From the NCBI GenBank assembly GCA_018432615.1, contig JAHDSQ010000055.1, positions 1-62,488 of the forward strand: DNA of 62,488 nucleotides, given 5' to 3'. The position numbers and the translations under genes are program-made. Under the pieces are notes generated by a model. The model searched no databases and was not told the origin of the DNA. It saw nothing but the letters and a program-made list of their open reading frames with translations. This stretch comes from Clostridia bacterium (GTDB lineage Bacteria > Bacillota > Peptococcia > DRI-13 > SM3-B62). Numbering within the stretch: the stretch's first letter is position 1; the number at the start of each line of letters is the position of its first letter. Below are positions 45,682 through 53,563 of this stretch, piece by piece.

Positions 45682-46360
45682 CCTTAGCCATGACAAAATA
45701 GAGTTTGAGTTGATTTGTGTAATTGTCAACTATGGATTGGGAAGTAAGGTGCTGAAGATCGCCAAGCAAAACGGGGTCCTGGGAGGCACGATATTTTTAG
45801 GCAAAGGGACCGTCAAAAACCGCCTGTTGGAGCTTTTAGACTTATGCGATGTAAGAAAAGAAATTGTTTTGATGGTCGCAGAAAAAACAGTCGCCGACAA
45901 GGCCTTGGCAGAACTTAGCAGAACAATGAAATTTGACAAACCTAACCATGGTGTCGCCTTTGCTACCGCTGTCCTCGGCTTCATCGGTGCCGTCGGCAAA
46001 GAATACAGTGACAATGAGGAAGGTAATATAGAAAGAAAAAATGGAGGTGCAGCATCCACAATGTATAACGCTATTTATGTAATTGTTGACAGGGGTAAAG
46101 CCGAATCCGTTATAGATGCCGCCACCGAGGCAGGTTCAAGGGGAGGAACTATAATCAATGCCAGGGGTTCGGGGATTCATGAGACCGGCAAATTATTCGC
46201 CATGGAAATAGAACCGGAAAAAGAAATCGTTCTGATACTGTCGGAGGAACATTTAACAGAAGCAATAACTTCTTCAATCAGAAAAAACCTCGCCATTGAC
46301 GAGCCCGGTAACGGAGTAATCTTCATTCAAAACGTGAACCAGGCTTACGGCTTGTATTAG
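45671..46360 (+). CDS. Tandem PII-like regulatory protein
   Basis: A 229-aa protein containing two PII/GlnB-like ferredoxin-fold domains: about 12-115 (ELICVIVNYGLGSKVLKIAKQNGVLGGTIFLGKGT) and 130-229 (NAIYVIVDRGKAESVIDAATEAGSRGGTIINARGSG). The loop after each second strand (GGTIF.GKGT, GGTIINARGSG) resembles the nucleotide-binding region of PII proteins. There is no uridylylation tyrosine loop of GlnB type. It overlaps the DUF1538 gene by 11 bases, recalling AmtB-GlnK and SbtA-SbtB pairs in which a PII protein gates a transporter. A gating role is inference. Confidence 0.85.
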   Translation: MEANLSHDKIEFELICVIVNYGLGSKVLKIAKQNGVLGGTIFLGKGTVKNRLLELLDLCDVRKEIVLMVAEKTVADKALAELSRTMKFDKPNHGVAFATAVLGFIGAVGKEYSDNEEGNIERKNGGAASTMYNAIYVIVDRGKAESVIDAATEAGSRGGTIINARGSGIHETGKLFAMEIEPEKEIVLILSEEHLTEAITSSIRKNLAIDEPGNGVIFIQNVNQAYGLY

Positions 46361-46377
46361 TCAAACATATCAAACAT

Positions 46378-46407
46378 GGGGTCAGGCTTGAATTATTCCC
46401 TTATTCC
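46378..46407 (+). repeat. REP-like element, copy 1
   Basis: GGGGTCAGGCTTGAATTATT followed by CCCTTATTCC. It covers the 3' end and stop codon of the thpR gene on the other strand. This is the RAYT-type REP motif, identical over 26 bases to copy 2 at 46955-46980. Confidence 0.8.
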
Positions 46408-46947
46408 TTGCGTAGTCCCGGGCCTCGTGTAAAGATTATGATAAAACAGCCTCCCACCCTCTCGAACACTCTCCATCAAGGAAATACCCTCAACACAAAA
46501 CGCTTTTTGCTCTTTTACAACACTTGGTACTTTCCGGGAGAGCACCACCTGTCTCCCTAATGTGATGTGGGGAGAAAAGCTTCTTCTTTCTCGGGGATAC
46601 CCCTCCCTTTCCAATTCCTCCTGCAAACGCTCATAAAGAAAATCCAGCCCGTAATTAGGCTTCAAACCTAGCCAAATGACTTGTTTATCACTTTGGACGA
46701 AACTACCCAATTTGCCGAGCTGCAGCCGCAAAGGAAAAGAATCGCAGGCCACAACTGTCCTGTCAATGGCCTGCCGCAATCCTTCAATATCCTTATACGC
46801 AACTTCACCGATGAAACGCAGGGTAAGGTGAAAATTTTCGGATCTGGTAAAGCTCCCTGCTTGGCTAATTTTCTTTACTTCATGCTGAACCTGTGCCAAA
46901 TACTCCTTTATCTGCCAGGGAAAACAAACAGCAAGAAACACACGCAT
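46393..46947 (-). CDS. thpR: RNA 2',3'-cyclic phosphodiesterase
   Basis: A 184-aa LigT/2H phosphoesterase. The two catalytic motifs are HLTLRFIG (His-x-Thr-x, about 40) and HITLGRQV (about 128), at the normal spacing. It opens cyclic phosphate ends of RNA. It begins at ATG 46947, only eight bases after REP copy 2, without an evident ribosome site, and its stop codon lies inside REP copy 1, giving the tail GIRE. The gene is thus framed by two directly repeated REPs, beside a RAYT transposase. Confidence 0.92.
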   Translation of the reverse strand: MRVFLAVCFPWQIKEYLAQVQHEVKKISQAGSFTRSENFHLTLRFIGEVAYKDIEGLRQAIDRTVVACDSFPLRLQLGKLGSFVQSDKQVIWLGLKPNYGLDFLYERLQEELEREGYPRERRSFSPHITLGRQVVLSRKVPSVVKEQKAFCVEGISLMESVREGGRLFYHNLYTRPGTTQGIRE

Positions 46948-46954
46948 AAAACAT

Positions 46955-46980
46955 GGGGTCAGGCTTGAATTATTCCCTTA
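46955..46980 (+). repeat. REP-like element, copy 2
   Basis: Identical over 26 bases to copy 1 (GGGGTCAGGCTTGAATTATT then CCCTTA). It lies between the RAYT stop codon and the thpR start and supplies the RAYT tail GIRE and its stop. Confidence 0.8.
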
Positions 46981-47953
46981 TTCCCTTCCCCTTTTCCCAC
47001 CTTTCTATCACTTCTTCAACATATACCGTTTTTTTGCTCTCGCCGGATTTTATCTTTGATATCATCGACGGGGGCAAATTAAGTTTGTGGGCTAACTCCT
47101 TTGTTTTTGGAGCTGGCTCACAATATTTTTCGCTAAGAATAACTATCGCCTTACGAATATCTGATAACCTTTGGATTTTTGTCCTTTTAGAAATCTCACC
47201 GCTTGTAGTATTCTCATTACGGCATACTTCCTCAATTACCTCCCAAATATTCGCTTTCTTCCCTGTTGCTACTTCTGAATCTTTTCTGCTACCGTCTTTT
47301 ATAACACTGTCAATACTACTATTACTGCTATCACAGCTGTTTATCCCATTATTCCCTGCAGATCCCCATTGTTTCGTATCTTCATACATCTCTTCAACGT
47401 CCGTTATCTTATCCTGTGCCTCATTCATAAAGTGAAGGTAATTTCTTACCGCTTTGCCTCTAATGTTTCCAAATAAATTCAGCGCCTCGTCAGCATCGAC
47501 CAATCTGTCCTTTTCTCTTCCCATATAATATGGGTGGCTACTCCATTTATATTCCAAGCCTCTCTGGAGGCCAGCTTCCAAAGGGTTCCTATGAATATAC
47601 TTGACAAGTTGCAGAAAATAGCTTTCCTTATTGCACAACAGCGCCTTATATCTTTGCTGAAATACATGACCGGTCCTCTTGTGGATGCGGTTAAACCATT
47701 GTGTATATACCTGCTGGACTCGCTGCATGATACAGGATAACGGAATATCCTGTACTCCTATTAACAGGTGCGCATGGTTATCCATAATACAGAACGCGTA
47801 CAGGTTAAAACCTAATTCTTGTTTGTACCGATAAAGTATGTTTAAATACTTTTCTTTATGCAGTTCCCCCAAAAATACTTTTTCTCTGTTATTACCTCTG
47901 ACTATAACGTGATATAGGGCCCCTGCATAATGAAACCTGGATTTTCTTGCCAT
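46970..47953 (-). CDS. REP-associated tyrosine transposase (RAYT, IS200-like)
   Basis: About 327 aa. The Y1/HUH transposase domain starts MARKSRFHYAGALYHVIVRGNN, has the HUH motif in MDNHAHLLIG, and the catalytic-helix region YFLQLVKYIHRNPLEAGL containing the tyrosine. The C-terminal third includes a DnaA-like/HTH stretch (LPPSMISKIKSGESKKTV). I chose ATG 47953 because family members start MARKxRxxY; ATG 47998 adds 15 atypical residues. REP copies flank it in inverted orientation (46955 and 48007). It looks intact. Confidence 0.92.
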   Translation of the reverse strand: MARKSRFHYAGALYHVIVRGNNREKVFLGELHKEKYLNILYRYKQELGFNLYAFCIMDNHAHLLIGVQDIPLSCIMQRVQQVYTQWFNRIHKRTGHVFQQRYKALLCNKESYFLQLVKYIHRNPLEAGLQRGLEYKWSSHPYYMGREKDRLVDADEALNLFGNIRGKAVRNYLHFMNEAQDKITDVEEMYEDTKQWGSAGNNGINSCDSSNSSIDSVIKDGSRKDSEVATGKKANIWEVIEEVCRNENTTSGEISKRTKIQRLSDIRKAIVILSEKYCEPAPKTKELAHKLNLPPSMISKIKSGESKKTVYVEEVIERWEKGKGIRE

Positions 47954-48006
47954 TTTCATCACCAAACCAATCGTATCATTAGTGAATGAATATTTCAAGA
48001 ATAAGT

Positions 48007-48027
48007 GAATAATTCAAGCCTGACCCC
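48007..48027 (-). repeat. REP-like element, copy 3 (inverted)
   Basis: On the minus strand this reads GGGGTCAGGCTTGAATTATT, inverted relative to copies 1 and 2. It lies just upstream of the RAYT gene and five bases beyond the BlaR1-like stop. Confidence 0.8.
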
Positions 48028-48031
48028 ATGT

Positions 48032-50170
48032 TTATTTGATTATCCGAATCATCCAGTCCTCGTCCTGTTCTTCCACCAATTCAACACGTTCACCCCTTAC
48101 TTCATATTGCCAATAGCTAACCGGCTGGGTGCCATTCACCTTGATATCCCAGGTTTTTGTCAAGGTAACAAGATACCGTCCTTCCCCCTCCGGGATACAT
48201 TCCGTCTCCAGCAGACACCTGACCTTCAGTCCCGGATGTATACCCCCTGTTCTCACTAAAAATTCTTTTGACCCGTTCCATTCCGGAAAATCCGGTTTCA
48301 TGGCAGTGACCAGATAAATCGCCCTTTTGGACTCATCGCTTCCCCTATCCTTATCTACGCGAGATGCTACCTGTGCATCCTTTCTGCCTATTTCCTCCAA
48401 ATATTTTTCAGCCTCAACTACCTGCATATTCCACAATTCCTCATTGCCCTTTTTATCTCCTTTGATTACAAGCTCTGCTAAATCCTCGGGGAACATTTCC
48501 CTGATGGATTCTCCCCACATCCCTCCGTCCATAGCCTCTTTATATTCCAGCACCTCATATTCACCGTTTTCCTGCTGTTTCAACTGTATTCTTACCGGGC
48601 CGCCTCCGCCGCCCGACACAGTCGTGAAAACGCCGTTTTCAAAGCCAAACCACCGAAAACCTACCAATAAATAAGCATTGATGAGCCCATTATCTTCTTC
48701 TATCCGATAAATCTTATGGGCCTCTATTGCTTTTTCCCCCATCCGGTAAGACCTTCTGTTCATCGAGAGAATGCAAGCAGAAATAACCTCTTTTGTATTT
48801 CGCATATCTGTCTCCTGGGGAAGAAAACGCTTAGGTTTGCCGGATGAATTTTCAAACATCTCGTAATCGGCATCGACCATATCAAAAGAAGAAGATCTCA
48901 CAACTGCTCCGTACTTATAGAACCACTCTCTGCCGCTGCTGATCCCTATGCCTCTTTCTTCATCAAAGGCTCCCATAATTTTGGCACAAGCCAACGCCAT
49001 AATGTATTCTTTCAACCCGTCCTCATTGCTCTTCATAAAGCTTTCAAACATATATTCCATAGCAGGCTCACCTAAATCTGCAAGTTCGCTAAAGACTTCG
49101 CTGTCTTTGATATAGTCAAAAGCATTGGAAGAAGTGGCAGGACCTTCAGCCATTATTTGTTCCAGCAGCAATTCAACTTTAACTCCTACCTCATCGTCCG
49201 CATACTCATTAGCCAATGTGTTCGGCTGAGCATCCTGCCGTGGGTCCGCCAGTAATCCCGCCGTCACCGTCACAACTACCAGAACCGCGGCTGCAACAAC
49301 CCAAAACGCCGGTTTCTTGTAGTTTAAAATGTTTTTGATACGTGTTTTCACATCGCCCTCACCGAATGCCAAGGGGCTTAAGAGACCGCTTTGCTTCACG
49401 GCCAGAGCAAGCAAGGAATTGGAGTAGCTTACCCGGATATCTTCACCCGACTGCCTCATTACGCTTTCATCGCAGGACATTTCCATATCCCTGATCATTA
49501 GAAAATAAGAAAGCCAGATTAGGGGATTAAACCAATGCAGCACAAGGACCAGAAATGCCAATGGTTTAATAAGATGATCCCGGCGCCTGATATGGGTTTT
49601 TTCATGTTTAATAATATAGTCCGCTTCAGCCCCCGCCAAACCTGAGGGCAAGTAAATCCGCGGCCTGGTCAACCCAAGGACGAAAGGCGTCTGAATACGG
49701 TCCGTTTCATATATATTGTCCCTAACAAGGATAGCCGTTGTAAGCTTTCCTTTTAACCTAATATACGACACTAAAGCATAAAGAAGAAGCCCGGCAATCC
49801 CCAAGAGCCATATTCTTGAAGCCAGTTTGATTACACCTCTCCGGTTCTCAACATTTTCAGGAACCGCAGAAACGATATCAGTCGGAGATCCAAACAACGG
49901 TACAGGAGCCTTATGATCATAATCAACCGTGTTTTCCACTCTTTCGCTTTCATAATTATAGGCTGAAACCTCCACCTTATCTACCGGCAACAGGCTCCAG
50001 GAACTTTCGAAGGAAAAAGGACAAACAAGCCGGAACAGCACGACCAGCCAAAGGAGATAAGAAAAAACCTTCGGAGCCCTTTTTAATAACAGCCTAACCA
50101 CTATAACAGCCAAAACAACGTAGCTGGCCGTTAAGCTCATCTCAAGCACCTTTAAGAAAATACCGCTCAT
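48032..50170 (-). CDS. BlaR1/MecR1-like M56 membrane peptidase (712 aa)
   Basis: The N-terminal membrane M56 domain (about 1-310) has helices near 8, 34, 118 and 203, the zinc motif HEKTHIRRRDH near 189, and the conserved IRDMEMSCDESVM. A helix at about 300-322 follows. The long extracellular C-terminus lacks the penicillin-binding SxxK...YGN motifs of true BlaR1, so the sensed signal is probably not a beta-lactam. It starts at ATG 50170. Its promoter shares an operator with the blaI-like gene 3 kb away, so the two most likely form one sensor-repressor system. Confidence 0.87.
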   Translation of the reverse strand: MSGIFLKVLEMSLTASYVVLAVIVVRLLLKRAPKVFSYLLWLVVLFRLVCPFSFESSWSLLPVDKVEVSAYNYESERVENTVDYDHKAPVPLFGSPTDIVSAVPENVENRRGVIKLASRIWLLGIAGLLLYALVSYIRLKGKLTTAILVRDNIYETDRIQTPFVLGLTRPRIYLPSGLAGAEADYIIKHEKTHIRRRDHLIKPLAFLVLVLHWFNPLIWLSYFLMIRDMEMSCDESVMRQSGEDIRVSYSNSLLALAVKQSGLLSPLAFGEGDVKTRIKNILNYKKPAFWVVAAAVLVVVTVTAGLLADPRQDAQPNTLANEYADDEVGVKVELLLEQIMAEGPATSSNAFDYIKDSEVFSELADLGEPAMEYMFESFMKSNEDGLKEYIMALACAKIMGAFDEERGIGISSGREWFYKYGAVVRSSSFDMVDADYEMFENSSGKPKRFLPQETDMRNTKEVISACILSMNRRSYRMGEKAIEAHKIYRIEEDNGLINAYLLVGFRWFGFENGVFTTVSGGGGGPVRIQLKQQENGEYEVLEYKEAMDGGMWGESIREMFPEDLAELVIKGDKKGNEELWNMQVVEAEKYLEEIGRKDAQVASRVDKDRGSDESKRAIYLVTAMKPDFPEWNGSKEFLVRTGGIHPGLKVRCLLETECIPEGEGRYLVTLTKTWDIKVNGTQPVSYWQYEVRGERVELVEEQDEDWMIRIIK

Positions 50171-50217
50171 TCTTCCGCCCCCTCGAACATTTCCACTACT
50201 GCCTCATGTTCATACAT
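50167..50217 (-). CDS. Possible 16-aa leader peptide before the BlaR1-like gene
   Basis: A short frame (MYEHEAVVEMFEGAEE) runs from ATG 50217 and its stop overlaps the next start (ATGA). It lies between the promoter and the BlaR1-like gene. No strong ribosome site is seen before it. It may couple translation of the following gene or be chance. Confidence 0.25.
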   Translation of the reverse strand: MYEHEAVVEMFEGAEE

Positions 50218-50245
50218 AGATTTACCGGAATAGACCTCTGCGGTA

Positions 50246-50274
50246 AGTTTATCAGAGTAAACCTCATCTGTCAA
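50246..50274 (-). promoter_or_regulatory. BlaI-type promoter/operator of the BlaR1-like gene
   Basis: TTGACA (50274-50269) and TAAACT (50251-50246) are spaced by 17 bases. The plus strand reads AGTTTATCAGAGTAAACC across the -10, an inverted GTTTA...TAAAC. The site is almost the same as that upstream of the blaI-like gene. Confidence 0.7.
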
Positions 50275-50322
50275 TAAGGACCTCGTGCTTATGTGGAACT
50301 TATTTCAGCACCTTCAGCACCC

Positions 50323-51546
50323 TTACTTCAATAACTGAGCAACCAGCTCGCCGTAGCCATCCCGCCTGGTAATCAAAGCATAATTCAAGAATAGAATATC
50401 TGTAATTTCGTGCTCTTCAATCAGAACCTCTACACTACCCTTGAATTGCCTGGGATCAACAACCACGACATTATCCGCTACCCCCATCAAAAAGGGGACA
50501 AAGGCATTAGCATATGAATCCTTGATAACCAAAATATTACGACCGATATCCTGTTCCGTTTCAATTTTCACAAGGGCTCTGTCGCCACCCATGTACACAG
50601 CATACTTCTCGTCCTTCTCCAACCAGGCCTTGACCAATACATTACCCTCATTGTAGCGAATCCCTCCTTCCAAGGAACGATAAACATGAGGGATATGGGA
50701 ATCAAGCAGTTCCACATAATCAGGATTTATTTTTAAATCCTCACTATTGGTTACTAAATAAAGACTGCCGAGATAACCCTCATGCCTGGTGATTTCAAAG
50801 TCATCCAAGACCGGTTTTTTCTCTGCCAAAACCTCTGCCAAGACCTGATAGGCATAAAACGCACCTCGTTGCGTCCAATGGTGATCCGTTCTAAAAAACA
50901 GGTATTCATCCCTGTGCTCAAAAAGCCTCTCCCAGACATCAACCCGCACGATTTCATCATGCAAAAAGGATTGTACGGTACTTATTGTCTTCCTTTGGGA
51001 AACGCTCAGAGATTGATAGCGTTGATCGTCAATAAACTCTATCTGGGTCGGTGCCAATAAGGAGTACACTGTAAGTTCGGGGAATCTTGCGGCAAAGGCA
51101 TTGATTGTATTGGCATAATTCCTGGCCGCTGCTTCATCGAAAGAATTGATCTCCATGGCCCTGCCATTATAAATCAGTATCTTTCCCCATTTCGTGTCTT
51201 GTAGTGCATCTGTGTCCACTGGTTCAACTGTCTCTTGCCAGACATTTGCACCGGAGTATTCGATCAATTCCGCACGTTCTCCATAGTTCACACCCTTGAA
51301 GGAAGAAAGCTTCTTATTAACGGATATAAATGTATCCCGCCAGATAAAATTATCCGCGAAATAATCATCAAAGCCTTGAAAGAACTCTCCGGAAAACAGG
51401 TCTTCGCCGGAAAACTCAGGAAATGAAACAGTCATCCTGTTTTCACCCTCGACCCTTGCCTCGGTTTTCGGTGTAACCAGGTTAACAAATCCTAAGATTA
51501 TTAAAAGCGAAACAAATACCACAATATTTAAATGTCTTGCTTTCAT
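50323..51546 (-). CDS. DHHW-family exported protein (AlgX/SGNH-like)
   Basis: A 407-aa protein with one N-terminal membrane anchor (about 8-25). The family signature is RTDHHWTQRGAFYAYQVLAE near 218-237, and a late IGRNILVIKDSYANAFVPFL block carries the SGNH-type Ser/Asp region. DHHW proteins work with AlgI-like MBOAT membrane acyltransferases to acetylate polysaccharides. This gene lies 12 bases downstream of such an MBOAT gene and starts at ATG 51546 behind AGGAGAGG. It is a likely polymer O-acetylation partner outside the membrane. Confidence 0.88.
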   Translation of the reverse strand: MKARHLNIVVFVSLLIILGFVNLVTPKTEARVEGENRMTVSFPEFSGEDLFSGEFFQGFDDYFADNFIWRDTFISVNKKLSSFKGVNYGERAELIEYSGANVWQETVEPVDTDALQDTKWGKILIYNGRAMEINSFDEAAARNYANTINAFAARFPELTVYSLLAPTQIEFIDDQRYQSLSVSQRKTISTVQSFLHDEIVRVDVWERLFEHRDEYLFFRTDHHWTQRGAFYAYQVLAEVLAEKKPVLDDFEITRHEGYLGSLYLVTNSEDLKINPDYVELLDSHIPHVYRSLEGGIRYNEGNVLVKAWLEKDEKYAVYMGGDRALVKIETEQDIGRNILVIKDSYANAFVPFLMGVADNVVVVDPRQFKGSVEVLIEEHEITDILFLNYALITRRDGYGELVAQLLK

Positions 51547-51558
51547 ATGTATCCTCTC

Positions 51559-52977
51559 CTAAAACCGGAAATACAAAAAAGGATTATAGGTGGCACCAAC
51601 CAAAAAGGCGGTAGAAACCCACAGCAACACGGCTACAGTTCCTGCTTTAAAAACGCCCTCCACCAAAGGCCCGTATATCCCCTTATCCTCCATGATATCT
51701 CTTGCCCTATTCCACAAATTCTTCAATATGGGGGTTGTCAAAAAGGCCGCCACCATCAAAAAGAGCAAGTTGTTCATAAAATGAATCAAAAACTCCGTAT
51801 CAAGGAAGCTTACGCCCCCAAAGCCAAACATAATCTTGAGAAACCGGAAGCCTTGGGAAAGATCGAGGTAGTAAAAGAAAACCCAACCCGTAAGCATGAC
51901 TAGCAGCAGGTACAGATGAGAAAATACTGCAGGCATTTTCTGCAATAATCCCTGTAAAAACTTCCTTTCCATAAGAATAAAAAAGCCGTAAAACAAGCCC
52001 CAGACAACAAAATTCCAACTGGCTCCATGCCAGAGACCTGTTAAAAACCAAACAACCAATAAATTTCTTACGGCAAATTTACGGTTCCCTCCTAAGGGAA
52101 TATACAAATAGTCTCTGAAAAAAGAGCTTAACGAGATATGCCACCTGCGCCAGAAATCAGTTGCCGATTTTGCAATATAGGGGTAATTGAAATTTTCTTT
52201 ATAGGTGAAACCAAACATCCGCCCCAAACCAATCGCCATATCGGAATACCCGGAAAAATCGAAATAGATTTGCAAGGCAAACATGCTTATTCCCAGCCAG
52301 GCACCCGCCACTGTTAGGCTTTCGAAACCCCGTTCCAAAAATTTCGCAGCGACACTTCCGGCGGTATTAGCAAGCAAAACCTTTTTCCCCAAACCCTGAA
52401 CAAAACGAGTAACACCGTAAGAAAAGCCCGCCGGACTGATATTTCTACATTCTATTTCCCCGGAAATATCCTTATATCTGACAATAGGGCCTGCAACAAG
52501 CTGATGAAATAAGGAAACAAAAAGCAGAAATTTGTGGTATTGGCGCTGAGCCTTGGTTTCTCCCCTGTAAACATCGATTGAATATGACAGGGTTTGAAAG
52601 GTGTAAAACGAAATACCAATAGGCAACATAAACTCTCGATAAGGAATACTCCCCTGCAAAAGATAGTTTATATTCTCCATAAAAAATCCCATGTATTTGA
52701 AGGTTCCCAAAAGTGACAGATTCACTATTACCGAACATATCAAGGCCGCTTTGCTTTTCCATTGTCCGCGGTGCCTTTCGATCAATAACCCCAGGTAAAA
52801 ATCAACGGTGGCACTGAATATCAATAAAATCACCCAGATAGGTTCACCATAGGCATAGAACAATAAAGAAAAAACGATCAGCACCCAGTTCCTGTACGTT
52901 TGGTTTTTGCTTATGTAATATAGAATTAAATTAATTGGTAAAAATATATATAAAAACGTTAAGCTTGAAAAAACCAA
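51559..52977 (-). CDS. AlgI-like MBOAT O-acyltransferase
   Basis: A membrane protein of about 472 aa with 10 or more helices. It carries the MBOAT pattern LPIGISFYTFQTLSYSIDVYRG, YFDFSGYSDMAIGLGRMFGF, FWRRWHISLSSFFRDYLYIPLGGNR, and the catalytic His in LTGLWHGASWNFVVWG. I chose TTG 52977 (VFSSLTFLY start) since GGAG is correctly placed and family members begin here; ATG 52992 is in frame upstream. A -10 (TATAAT) is at 53015-53010. It transfers acyl groups across the membrane to an envelope polymer, with the DHHW protein. Confidence 0.93.
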   Translation of the reverse strand: MVFSSLTFLYIFLPINLILYYISKNQTYRNWVLIVFSLLFYAYGEPIWVILLIFSATVDFYLGLLIERHRGQWKSKAALICSVIVNLSLLGTFKYMGFFMENINYLLQGSIPYREFMLPIGISFYTFQTLSYSIDVYRGETKAQRQYHKFLLFVSLFHQLVAGPIVRYKDISGEIECRNISPAGFSYGVTRFVQGLGKKVLLANTAGSVAAKFLERGFESLTVAGAWLGISMFALQIYFDFSGYSDMAIGLGRMFGFTYKENFNYPYIAKSATDFWRRWHISLSSFFRDYLYIPLGGNRKFAVRNLLVVWFLTGLWHGASWNFVVWGLFYGFFILMERKFLQGLLQKMPAVFSHLYLLLVMLTGWVFFYYLDLSQGFRFLKIMFGFGGVSFLDTEFLIHFMNNLLFLMVAAFLTTPILKNLWNRARDIMEDKGIYGPLVEGVFKAGTVAVLLWVSTAFLVGATYNPFLYFRF

Positions 52978-53050
52978 TGCTCCACTCCCCATAACAGTAG
53001 TTTTTTTGTATTATACCACTAAATTATGACGAAAGATTGGCATATTTAAC

Positions 53051-53098
53051 AGAAAGGACCGTCGGCCTTCTTATTGTAGAATACCGGCGGTCCTTTCT
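53051..53098 (-). terminator. Terminator of the blaI-like gene
   Basis: AGAAAGGACCG pairs with CGGTCCTTTCT (with a G-T pair near the loop), just after the blaI-like stop on the minus strand. Confidence 0.7.
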
Positions 53099-53108
53099 TG
53101 TACTTCCT

Positions 53109-53468
53109 TTATTTCGTCGCTTCCTCTATCATATTTTTCAGTTCCTCCGCTTCCTTTCTTGACAGCTTTTTGTCCCGTAAAAATGTTGCCAAGAAAGTCG
53201 GCAGAGAATTGTCAAAGGACTTTTGTAACAGTACCTCGCTCTCATATTTCTGGACTTGCCCACGTTTTATTAGGGCTGTCACTGTAGCGTCTTCGTTTTT
53301 TAAGATACCGCGCTCCGACAGTTTTCTTATCATGGTGTAAGTGGTAGGTTTTTTCCAGCCAAGTTTTTTCAGACATACCCTTGTCAGTTCCGTGGAGTTG
53401 ACCGGCTCGAGATCCCAGATAATATCTAAGAATTTATACTCCGCATCAAAAAGCTTATATTTTTCCAT
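53109..53468 (-). CDS. blaI: BlaI/MecI-family repressor
   Basis: A 119-aa winged-helix protein: FDAEYKFLDIIWDLEPVNSTELTRVCLKKLGWKKPTTYTMIRKLSERGILKNED matches BlaI (Penicillinase_R), followed by the helical dimerisation tail. I chose ATG 53468 (MEKYKLFD) because GGGGGAAAGGG precedes it; the longer frame to 53597 would run across the promoter. BlaI repressors are cleaved after BlaR1 activation. Its own promoter has the same operator as the BlaR1-like gene, so it should repress both. Confidence 0.92.
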   Translation of the reverse strand: MEKYKLFDAEYKFLDIIWDLEPVNSTELTRVCLKKLGWKKPTTYTMIRKLSERGILKNEDATVTALIKRGQVQKYESEVLLQKSFDNSLPTFLATFLRDKKLSRKEAEELKNMIEEATK

Positions 53469-53502
53469 AACCCTTTCCCCCAAATCGGTTGATTCGGATA
53501 TG

Positions 53503-53531
53503 AGTCTATCAGGATAAACCTTCCTTGTCAA
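53503..53531 (-). promoter_or_regulatory. BlaI-type promoter/operator of the blaI-like gene
   Basis: TTGACA (53531-53526) and TAGACT (53508-53503) are spaced by 17 bases. The plus strand reads AGTCTATCAGGATAAACC across the -10, matching the BlaR1-like promoter at 15 of 18 positions in the same location. Confidence 0.7.
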
Positions 53532-53563
53532 GGGGTATAAAGAGGCTAAGTGTGTTAAAGGAC

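Noticed and set aside
48032-50170. True BlaR1 beta-lactam sensor
   Set aside because: The M56 domain is clear, but the C-terminal region lacks SxxK and the other penicillin-binding motifs.
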